A DNA stretch of 64,000 nucleotides from Anthoceros angustus (lineage: Eukaryota > Streptophyta > Anthocerotopsida > Anthocerotales > Anthocerotaceae): NCBI GenBank assembly GCA_010909165.1, contig VJWM01000044.1, positions 1,798,001 through 1,862,000 on the forward strand, read 5' to 3'. Shown piece after piece: positions 44,801 to 54,405 of the stretch. Positions within the stretch are counted from its first letter, which is position 1; each line of letters opens with the position of its first letter. A program made the position numbers and the translations under genes. The notes beneath the pieces were generated by a model that worked only from the letters and a program-made list of their open reading frames with translations, was not told where the DNA came from and ran no database searches.

Positions 44801-45930
44801 TTCTTGTGTAGCTGGACAATGTTCACGTGACACTCACTATGACTATGGGTGTGGTGACAGTCTAGCGCCTCTAAGATTAAACCTATCCAATAGCCGATCT
44901 ACATAGTGCGTGAATAAAGAAGGAGTGGTTCTGTGTTTCTCTCAAACTGGACACCTAGGGCATATTTGAGAGGGCCTGTGTCGACAATTTCGTACTCCCT
45001 GGCAAGTAGATCTTTCACGTACTGAATGATCTGAGGACAACTGCCAAAGATAAAATTGTCATCGACGTACAAGGTAATTATGACAAAGTGCTCTTTCTGT
45101 CTGAGAAGGTAGACACTTGGGTCTATAGCTAGAGGTAAGAAGCTAGACTTTTTCCGATACAGGTCTACAATTTCGTTCCATACCTGGGCGGACTTGAGTC
45201 GATAGAGGATTTCATAAGCTTACAAACCTTCTTGTCAGTCTCCTTGATGTATCCAATGGAGCATATAAATATCTTCCAACGTGCATACGGGAAGGCAGTT
45301 TTCACGTCGACTTGATGAATGTCCAAGCGGTGATGAGCTGCCAGCGCCAAGAGTATCCTTATAGATGTTGATTTCACCACAGGGCTGTAGAGTCGATTTT
45401 CTTCGTAGTCAAAACCAGGAACTTGGCTGAAGCCTCTGGCGACTAGCCTTGCCTTGTATCTTCTGAAGAAAATGTGACTGACCCGTCTGAATTCAACTTC
45501 CTTCTAAATGTCCACTTACAAGATATGGGTTTGCGACCTGGAGGTAAGTCGGTCAGTATCCACGTTTTGTTGGCAATCGTGAGTCATGTTGGACTTTCTG
45601 CTTCATCTGTGGTCTTGAATGCTTCCTCGATGGACTGAGGAACATCTTGTATTTCGATTGCCGACATTGCTTGATATAGGGCCACATTGACCTGATGAGT
45701 ATGTTGCCGTTGCTGTTGCACGTCCTCTGGAGCTAGAGTTGGGGCAGCGGGAGCGGGAGCTCTGCTAGTGATTGAGTCTCCGGGCCAATGATAGATATCC
45801 TTCTAGCTGGATTGAGGAGGACGGTGACGGGTGGACCGTCTCAGTGGGGGGCTCAAGCTCAAGCAGTGGGTTGCGGCGGATGCCGGGTCGTTCTCAGGGG
45901 TAAGAAAGGTTCTAGGAGTGCTTGTTCAGG
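44791..45930 (-). pseudogene. Copia RT segment, duplicate copy B
   Basis: A second copy of 42765-43913, including the same HHRLDIHQVDVKTAF region. It carries many short deletions relative to copy A (for example around 44880, 45190 and 45270). Beyond 45930 the sequence continues into the Copia integrase side, so copy B is continuous with the 5' part of the element and copy A with its 3' part. Confidence 0.85.
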
Positions 45931-47058
45931 CTGACCTATGGTATTTGGTGGTTGTACTGGTGCAGGTTGTACAGATGCTGGAGCAGGGGCTGGTAGATGG
46001 ATGATTGGTGCTGGAGTTGGAGCTGGGGGCACAGCTTGTAGTGGAACCGGATGACTTGTCTGGCCTTACAAGTCAACATATTCATAATCTATTGGGTTAT
46101 AAGTGTCCCCCTCAAGGTCAGAAAGGGGGAAAGGTGAAAAGCCGTGGAGGCTCGGAGCAGGCAGAGGTATGGAGGTTGACACCGATTGAAGATAAGTGTG
46201 GAGCAAAGTTGCTTCATGGAAATGTACACTGCGTGATAGGGTTACCTGACGGGTAAAGGGGTCAAGCAATCTGTATGCCTTGGATTGGTCGGAGTAGCCG
46301 ATAAATAGTAACTTCTTACTCTTGTCGTCCCATTTCTTGTGCAGGTCATCAGGGATATGAATTTGTGGTCATCGAATATACGAGATGAGATATGCGGGGC
46401 TTCTGTCCGTCACATCAGACGGTGATGTTGGGGAGCTCCTTCGTTGGCAGTCTGTTCCTAAGATAATTGGCCGTGGAGACGGCTTCTGCCCTGTATCCTT
46501 GTGTAAGGCCTGACACCTTGAGCAGGGAACGAGATATCTCCAGCAGTGATCTGTTAAGCCTTTCTGCGAAAGGATTTTGTGCTGGTGTATACGGGACTAT
46601 GAGCTGCCGTTTGATTCCCTTGGATGTGCTCCTGGAAGGGGTGACTGAGGTACTCCGGCATTGTTCTGATGCGAAGAGTGCCACATCATCCAACTAGAAA
46701 CCCCGTTGTAAATGAGCACCCAAAAGAGTGCCACAAACTCTTGAAAGCATTGAAGGGCCTGGTCCTTGTGCTTGAGAAAGTATATGTGGCAATACCGGCT
46801 CCATTCATCCAGAAAAGTCAGAAAATAGGAATGGCCACCAAAGGAGGATGTGCTCATGGGGCCACAGATATCTGAGTGGACGACTTCAAGCAGGCATTTT
46901 GCTCTTGTAGGTAAGGGGTCATTGAACGGCAGCTGATTTAGCTTTGTGTACTGGCAGATCTCACAGTATAACTCAGGAGACATCTTGGCTGATATGGGAT
47001 CTCTGTACATGATGGGATTTGCCAGGGAGTTCAGGTAGCGGGTGCTCATGGCGCGCAA
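45931..47058 (-). pseudogene. Copia integrase remnant
   Basis: Minus strand from 47058: CEICQYTKLNQLPFNDPLP, VVHSDICGPMSTSSFGGHSY and FLTFLDEWSRYCHIYFLKHK, the integrase zinc region and first catalytic block. Then comes a 50 bp insertion, then QLIVPYTPAQNPFAERLNRS and ANYLRNRLPTKELPN. 46000-46400 is the decayed C-terminal domain and linker to RT. Gag and protease are missing upstream of 47058. Confidence 0.8.
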
Positions 47059-47670
47059 ATGAGGGAGAGGGAAGAAGAAGCCGTCGGCCGTCGATGTAGG
47101 TGGATAAGAGACCCTCGGGGCTGCAAGTGGAGTGAAGCGAGGTCAACCACACTGCTATTGGTAAACCTTCGCAGCTATGCTCTGAGCGTTTCTTTCATAT
47201 TTTGGGCTGTCCTCCAACCCCACCCTCTCCTCGACTCCACAACCACGTGCTGAACTTCTGCCATCCCCGTTCACCCATGATTCGTAAAATCGGTTTTGGA
47301 TTGAGTGAACCGTGCCCTGATAACATAATTTTGTACCCTAATGATAAGGGATACGGAGGTGAGCAAGCGCCGGGACTGGAACGTGTGGCCACCATACTGA
47401 ACTCCCAACCATATTCCTTTGGCCGCGCCCAGCCTGAACCCTGTACCTTTAGCCGCGCCCAGCTTGTTGGACTGCGAGCCGTGTCCGGCCTGGCTCTGTG
47501 CTCAAGTGCCTTTGACTTTTGTTGTTTGCTTATACTTAGTGAGCGTGATGGAGGAGGCCTTCTCCATCTTCTCAAATCTTGAAGAGCATCAAGAGCAAGA
47601 CGATGTCGTTCGGGCTCTCTCTGAAACACCAAGCTAAAGCAAGAAGAGCAGTTATGTCAATTGACGAATG
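47059..47670. other. Element-derived DNA, no gene recognised
   Basis: Joins the truncated integrase to the trihelix pseudogene. A short tgaaccgtgccctgat word also occurs near 41599. The open frames show no domain. Confidence 0.3.
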
Positions 47671-48517
47671 AGATCCACCTTGATAGATGCCTACCACAAG
47701 ATGCATCTGGTGCATCTCAAGGCAGGAAATCTATCTACCAAACACTGGAGCGAGATTGCAAAGGAAGTGGGGAGTACTTGTCACCTCCAAGGCCTTTCGG
47801 CTAAGCAGTGCAAGCAAAAAGCTTGAGAACCTCAAGCGCAGGTACTGAAAAGAGAAGGAGACCCGCTCAAGCACCGGCCAGGTCAACTCGACTTGGCCTC
47901 ACTACCAAGCCATGGCCTCTTTGTGCAAAGGTAACCCCAAACTTTCAGGTATTCCTAATGCAATGGACCCTGACAGATTTGGCAGCACTCAAAAGCCAGA
48001 TTTGGGCAGTTCAAGTGGGACTATGAGAGATCAGAAGGACAGCAATTGCGATGATGAATTTCCCAGTTTGCCACCTTCTCCTCCCTACCAAATGGAGAAG
48101 CTCACTCCACCGTCTCCCAACATGGCAGCTATAGGGTATCAATCTTTGATGACTCTGTCATGCACCTGCTTCCGTGTCCAAGACCATAATGCTTTCTATG
48201 CGCTTATGAAGAATCCCAAGTACAAAAAAATGTAGAAAATCCAATGATGTTGTTCAAGGTAAACGAGTGAAGCGAAGACGGTCTTCCACTGGTCTTGGCG
48301 AAGACCTTTTGTCTAGACTTGCCTCTTTTGCTCAATGTCTTCAAGCTATAGAGGCTGCCAAGATGACTCAGCAGTTGGAGATGCATAAGGCCATGTTAGA
48401 GCACGAAATGCGTAGAGAGCAGCTCCAAATGGAAAACAATTTGAAGATTGTAGAAGCTCTTGCTGGACGGTCTCCTAAGAAGGCAAAAGCTGGCTGTAGG
48501 CACATGGAGCCTTCATA
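47671..48517 (+). pseudogene. Myb/SANT-like (trihelix) ORF, PIF/Harbinger type
   Basis: From 47671: TLIDAYHKMHLVHLKAGNLS then HWSEIAKEVG and LSAKQCKQK, one frameshift, then WPHYQAMASLCKGNPKLSGI and a Pro/Ser-rich linker. The last part (48267-48517) is a coiled coil (KAMLEHEMRREQLQMENNLK). This is the architecture of the DNA-binding partner protein encoded by PIF/Harbinger transposons and of trihelix-like host proteins. The transposase relic 1.5 kb away supports the former. Frameshifts near 47825 and 48235 make it a pseudogene. Confidence 0.65.
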
Positions 48518-48959
48518 AGGAATATGTTTTTGGTGTTTTCCCAAACCGGACTTGGCATGCTGATCTTTGCTTACATGATTTTGGGCAACTGCATGCTTAC
48601 ATTATTATTTCAATATGGAGAGTTCGATCTGTAGGTCGGCGTTGCGTCCGTGCTTGAAAACATCACTGCTACCGGACAACACAAGCGCCGGACTTGCCAC
48701 CAGATGGAGTCCTATGTTAGTGACGAACTCGCAGTGCACCGGATGTCCGTGCCCATGGAGTCATGTGCTTGTGAGCACCGGACTCGCAATTCACCAGATG
48801 TCGGTACCCCTTCTCAACTTTTTCCCTCTCCATGCCAGATTGTGTGTAAGGGCTGGGCTTAATGGAGTGCGAGCTGCCGAGTGGCACGCCTCCGTACTTT
48901 TGAATGGACGCGTTCATCATGCCCTCACAAAATAACCCCAACCAATTTTTAAATAGCCC

Positions 48960-49500
48960 TCCCCGCCTCACATTTTGAAGAAAAATGCTTTACAACGTAA
49001 TCTACAACAAGGGAACTACGTCATCAATCGCTGTTGTAAATGGCCTCCTATCATATTTTTTGTGATTAATAATAATAATAAAGAGTTAAAAAATAAAGAA
49101 CACATTTTGAGAAAATGTTTTACAACGTAATCTACAACAAGGGAGCCATGTCATCAATCGCTGTTGTAAATGGCCTCCAATTATATTTTTGTGATTAATA
49201 ATAATAATAAAGAGTTAAAAAAATAAAGAACACATTTTGAGAAAGTGTTTTACAACGTAATCTACAACAAGGAGCCACGTCATCAATCGCTGTTGTAAAT
49301 GGCTTCCAATCATATTTTTGTGATTAATAATAATAATAAAGAGTTTTTGAAGAAATAAAGAACACATTTTGAGAAAAGGCTTTTACAACGTAATCTACAA
49401 CAAGGGAGCCACGCCATCGATAAATGGCTTCCAATCATATTTTTGTGATTAATAATAATAATAAAGATTTTTAGAAAAATAAAGAACACATTTTGAGAAA
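48960..49500. repeat. Tandem array, about 130 bp unit, five copies
   Basis: The phrase cattttga(a)gaaaa..ttttacaacg recurs at 48970, 49103, 49233, 49364 and 49489 (spacing 125-133 bp). Each unit continues with taatctacaacaaggga, a ctgttgtaaatgg phrase and a taataataataaagag tract. It lies between the two Harbinger-type ORFs. Confidence 0.9.
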
Positions 49501-49779
49501 AGGCTTTTACAACGTAATCTACAACGTGAGCCACGCCATCAATCGCTGTTGTAAATGAGCACCCAAAAGAGTGCCACATCATCCAACTAGAAACCCCGCT
49601 GTAAACCGAGTCTTAAAACTTGCCACATCAACGAAACTTAAACCAATTTACAACGGAGGTGTTTAGACGTTGTAAAGATTGGGGATTTTGCAAAAGGGGT
49701 TTTGTAAAACACCCCTCTCCTAGTAGTGGGTGCTCATGGAGTCCGATGATAATGAGTAAAATCTTGATAATTATAATAA

Positions 49780-50090
49780 GTGAAAATAATAAAATAATCT
49801 ATCCATAATTATTTAACTACCAAAATTATAATCAAAATCATAAATTAATTAAATACCTATCTAAAACTACATAAGGAGAATTCCACGAGAACCTCACAAA
49901 ACAACAATACAACCCGAAGACATAGAACAATAACAACACATGAGAGTATGAGCATATGGAGTGTGTCCCCTTTTATAGGTGGCAATTGAATTATAGGCAA
50001 AGCGATTATGTATTAGACATACCGGGTTTTCCATCGTGAGGTCGAAAACCGGCGTCCCATCCAGAGCTTTTTGGGCCCATCAATGCATCC
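49780..50090. repeat. 310 bp direct repeat, copy 1
   Basis: Matches 52256-52575: starts aataataaaataatctatcc, passes the ccttttataggtggcaattg phrase, and ends at ttttgggcccatca. The copy here includes the 3' end of the Harbinger transposase relic on the minus strand. Confidence 0.9.
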
Positions 50091-50555
50091 CACCATGTTA
50101 GACAATCCTGTAAGATCTTGGAACTTGGTAGAAATGACCTGTTGCCTGTGACCAGACGGCCATGCGACAAATTGCGAGAACGACTTCTCTGACACTTTTG
50201 TGACACATAAAGTGTATTGCACCACAATAGCTGCACCAACTCCATAAATGTCAGCAATAATGTGAGGTGACAAACCCCGAGCAAATCGATGAAGCACCAT
50301 GGCAACTGCATGATCTAAATGAAGAGGTTGGCGTAGAGAAGCAAAAATAATGCGAGGTTGTAGTAGATTTACCAAAGCCATAAAATTGGGGTAGGACATT
50401 CTATATGCAAACCGCCATTGAGCATCACGAACGGCCGTTCCATCTGCATGCCAAGCTTTCATGTGGACATTCCTTCATAATGCTATTTGCCGAGGATATT
50501 TCCACCATAGCTTCTGCCTGGACCATGTGACCTCCTCTTCAATGGCTGCCTTCAT
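50013..50555 (-). pseudogene. PIF/Harbinger transposase fragment
   Basis: Minus strand: an N-terminal helix region from about 50555 (AAIEEEVTWSRQKLWWKYPR), one in-frame TGA, then FAYRMSYPNFMALVNLLQP, AVAMVLHRFARGLSPHIIAD, a YGVGAAIVVQYTL helix-turn-helix-like block, and FQDLTGLSNMVGCIDGPK, the region of the first catalytic Asp of the DDE_Tnp_4 family. The rest of the catalytic domain is missing after 50013. Truncated and not active. Confidence 0.75.
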
Positions 50556-51059
50556 CATGGATAAGAAAATGACAACAAACACAGAGAACAGCGTCCCAAC
50601 CCTATTTCGCCGGAAACTAAAGTTGGTTTGGTTTTTGTTGGTTTTTGTAGGTGTTCATCCATCGGTTTCGGGCATTCTCGGCTCTGGCTCCACTTCCGTC
50701 GAAATATTTACACCGGCGCCTTATATTCAGGTTCATGGCGATTTAGTGGGTGTGATGAAGGGCCAGTGACCTCATTGTTCCATAATTTCGTCATGTCCGT
50801 AGTTTCTGCATTTTGTGTGGTTTTGTATGTTTTCGTATGATCTTCTAATGGGGAAGCATGTCCTTTTGGCGGTCTGAGGATGTGCCGGAACTCCCGACAA
50901 AATAACAAGTAGCAGACATTGGCGGAGGTTCACCTAGACCACTCTTATATACCTATCATATGCCCTAATGCGACGAAGAACACCCTATCCCCTTTTCATT
51001 CTTTACGGTGTTTCCGTCTCTTTCGGCGGTGACCTAGTACCGGGTTATCATCAAAACAT
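50556..51059. other. No gene recognised
   Basis: Flank of the transposase relic. Open frames on both strands lack recognisable domains. Confidence 0.3.
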
Positions 51060-51430
51060 GCCGGGCCCAAATTGGGTGAACAAGTGCATGCACCACGGGC
51101 AGAAGTGCGCACAAGCGCGCTGTGCACGGGCAAGGGGCGGGTGTGCACACTAGGGGGCAAGGAGGGCCGAGTGCGCGCACTTTGCGCGCACTGGGCAGGA
51201 TGCCCGGTGCGCGCGACTGTGCGCCCACCCGGGGGCAAGGAGGCCCAAGTGTGCACACAAGTGCGTGCACCCAAGGTCAAGAATACTGGGAGCATGAACC
51301 CAAATGGTTCATGCCTCCTAGTGCATTCCTAGTTCATCCAAAAGAAAAAAGAGCAAAAGTCTAAAACCCTAAAATCCTTAAAAATTACAAAAAATTCCAG
51401 GTTTTTGATGCAAGTGCGCGCACTTGCTCT
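51060..51430. repeat. Alternating purine-pyrimidine (tgcgcgca) cluster with palindrome
   Basis: Repeated gtgcgcgcac, gtgcacac and gtgcgtgcac words between 51080 and 51280, then a perfect 18 bp palindrome GCAAGTGCGCGCACTTGC at 51410-51427. Related words recur at 51898-51930. Such alternating sequences favour Z-form or cruciform DNA. Confidence 0.75.
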
Positions 51431-52255
51431 AAAATTTTGATAAATTTTTGCATTATTTGGTATTTGTTTTGATATTTTTGTTGTTTTAAAGGGTTCCTTT
51501 CGACGTTTTCAACCTTTTTTGTGCAGCACTCTAATGTGGATATGTTCTTATCTTTGCTTAAACCTTCATCTTTTTTCTAGTGGTTAAAACTTTGAACTAG
51601 TAGTGAGAACCTTTTGCATCTTTTGAATCTTGAGAAGTTTGGCGTCTTTAAGTCACTATGCCACTCTCATTCTCGCACTAGACGTGGATCAAGAGCATCA
51701 GGCCAAAGAAGATATTATTGTCCCAATGTCTAAGGAACAAAGTCCTGTAAATTTCTCGGAGCGAGAGTATAGTCATAGGATTAACTAGTATGAATGAAAG
51801 TTTGCGCACCAAAATTATAGCAGGCCCTAAAAACTCTAAATGTTTGTATACGTCCAACACGTGGCAATGATTGCCAGATGTTGGAGACTGTTTCGATGTA
51901 AGTGCGCGCGTAAGTTTGCGCGCGAATTTTGTGTCCAGTTTGAAAAAAAAGCCGAACGAGAATGGGACTTTAGGTTTTTGCCATGTACTTGCAATCTACA
52001 ATCTCAAATAACGTGTATCAAAACAATTATTTTAAAGGTTGCGAGTAACATGTCTGTAGAGAAATATCAAAAAGCCTGATTATAGTGCGGATTTTTTCAA
52101 GTGCAAAAAGGGGTCCGGCCAAGTCCGTGTGCAAAAAGGGGTTTCAGGAGAATCCCCTTTCTAAAGGGACGCTGTTAGAGTACATTATAGAGGAATCATA
52201 AGGGGGAAGAGATTGCCTAAGAGGAGGAGTGGATAGCATCATACTTGACAAAAAA
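51431..52255. other. A+T-rich DNA, no gene recognised
   Basis: Low-complexity intergenic sequence. Around 52100-52150 a phrase gtgcaaaaaggggt occurs twice (agtgcaaaaaggggtccgg and gtgcaaaaaggggtttcag). Confidence 0.3.
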
Positions 52256-52575
52256 TAATAAAATAATCTATCCATAATTATTTAACTACCAAAATTATAA
52301 TCAAAATCATAAATTAATTAAATACCTATCTAAAACTACATAAACAGAGGAGAATTCCACCGAGAACCTCACAAAACAACAATACAACCCGAAAGACATA
52401 GAACAATAACAGAACATGAGAGTATGAGCATATGGAGAGTGTGTCCCCTTTTATAGGTGGCAATTGAATTATAGGCAAAGCGATTATGTATTAGACATAC
52501 CGGGTTTTCCATCAGCGAGACCGGGTCCGGACTGAAAACACCGGCGTCCCATCCCGTGTTTTTGGGCCCATCATA
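52256..52575. repeat. 310 bp direct repeat, copy 2
   Basis: Copy of 49780-50090, with small insertions such as acagagg near 52343 and a replaced piece near 52518-52540. It ends at the same gggcccatca phrase and then joins a different sequence. Confidence 0.9.
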
Positions 52576-52775
52576 AATGATGGACAGCGACCGAGGACTG
52601 CGCCTTCCCGTTCGGAAGGCGCTTAGGGGCTCCGAAACCGCAGCCATTCCGTATTTAGCCAGTTTTAAGTGCATTGATGAAGACTGTGAAGGCGCCTTCC
52701 GTCTTTGTCGTTTACGCTGTGAAAGGCCCTTGAAGGTCGCCGGTTCGAATCCGGGCGGGATCATAACGTGGCGCT
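52576..52775 (+). ncRNA. Possible structured RNA or tRNA-derived fragment
   Basis: A perfect 9 bp hairpin (gcgccttcc-cgttc-ggaaggcgc, 52600-52622), a 12 bp palindrome using the same arms (gaaggcgccttc, 52688-52699), and a T-arm/B-box-like ccggttcgaatccgg at about 52739-52753 followed by gcgggatca. No A-box or complete cloverleaf is seen, so a full tRNA gene is not supported. A tRNA-derived SINE end or a chance B-box are the alternatives. Confidence 0.3.
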
Positions 52776-54405
52776 GGAGTGCCTACTTCTTTTTTTCACC
52801 TCAGGGCACATGGCAACGCTGATTAGGGAAATGGCTGGAAACAACGGTGTTTGGGAGACCCGTGAGACGAGGTCCAGTCAAGTAAGAACAAAGGACGCCA
52901 TGAGTAACCACCATGGCCCCCGATGGCATGGGCCATTGAAGCTTCCCAATCGGGCCATTGAAGCTTCCTAATCGGACCATTGAAGCTTCTTACTTTACTT
53001 TATATGCATGTGAACCCGCACGAGGCAGTCCGGCACCCAACATACCAGGGATGACATCAAGTACATAGCCTCAAGGGCGAGTAGTTGTAAGCATCATGGG
53101 AAATTCCATCTACCCCGAGGTAAAAGGGGACAACCCACGACGGGGCACCAGGCCAAGGAGGGCATGCCCCCACACTAATCTACCCTATAACCCCCAACCG
53201 CCCCCAAGATGTCGCCGTCCGAGATAGGGAAGGGCCTACTTACCGCTGGTGCCGCCGATGCCGCGTCTCCATCACTCGTGATCGTCCTAAAGATGGCGCT
53301 GGCCAACGCCCTTTGCAGGGCGATGGAAACCCGTTGCCTGAGATATACCACGACACTGGAAAGGGGGAGGCCAACCCCGCCCCTGTAGAGGCCTATGAGA
53401 GCATGTAAGAGATTTACCTCTTCCTTAGATGTTGATGATGAAGATGACGAAGAGGAAGATTCCCAGCTAGCTCCACCTTGCAAAGTAGAGCAACTAGTGA
53501 TGCCCGAGCGCTCTTTCTCCCACGTCTTGTACTAGTGGGTGTCGCATCACCTACCTTCGACCACAGATTTTTCGAGTCGACCTTAGCAGCAATAAAAGAT
53601 GAAAATATTTTTTTACTGAGGTTAATATTTTATTTCTACTATGTACGAGTTTCAATTCGAGCCTGTGATTGAGAGATGTTGTAGTTGGTACATGCCACGT
53701 AAGCAACCATGGTTTAGTCCATGAACCTATCTTGGGCAAAGTTGGTGTGGTTCTGTTTTAGTTTTGCCCAAAACTTGGGCCCAACCACACCCCAATCATG
53801 AATCCGTTCATGTCCTTTAAGACTGAAGATGTTTGGAACCATCCAGCCAAACTACACCAGTTACCAAAAGTGATAGAAGCGATGGTGAGAGGTCATCTTA
53901 AGCCTTTCCACCACTCTTGGATAATGACCAGAAATTCATAATTTCATACGTTTAGTTCCTTTTACGGTTTCTTAGCAACTTGAAGGCCCTCCAATAAACC
54001 TATCCCAAAGCCTGCGGACAAAGCCTCAAGCGAAATTGAGGGAGGACTTTCACTCGTTGTAAAAGATAAAACCACCTAGATTGTCCTTCAGATCTTCCTA
54101 GCGCGGGCCTTCGCTATAAAGATAGTAAGGACTCACAGGACTCGGGAATAATTTAAACTTGTGCCAAGGTGCTTATTTATTCAATTCTCCTCAACTTAGA
54201 ATCGGTGCGGAAAATGTTGGTTTTGGGGAGGAGCATCGGTCGTCTAGGACCACGGCTGGGGGAAAGATTGCCACCGGGATGCCGTCGGTTGAGAACAGTG
54301 TAAGGAGAAGCGCAGTAAAGCCTTGGACACAAATTGGAGGGCTGTGGGTTCCGAGTTACAAACAGGGAGGAGATTGGAGGAAGAGGTGTGCTACCCAGAG
54401 AAGAG
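52776..54405. other. Upstream region of LIG4, no firm gene
   Basis: On the minus strand 53483-53175 has an open frame (EEVNLLHALIGLYRGGVGLP, LQRALASAIFRTI) ending at a gtaagtag donor-like site near 53240; it may be an isolated exon of an unknown gene, but there is no ATG and no matching exon was found. 54126-54405 is the likely LIG4 5' UTR/promoter. Confidence 0.35.

Noticed and set aside
48960-49560. CRISPR-like array
   Set aside because: The units are tandem 130 bp repeats without unique spacers, in a plant nuclear setting.
52700-52765. Complete tRNA gene
   Set aside because: A B-box-like arm is present, but no A-box, anticodon arm or matching acceptor stem could be found.
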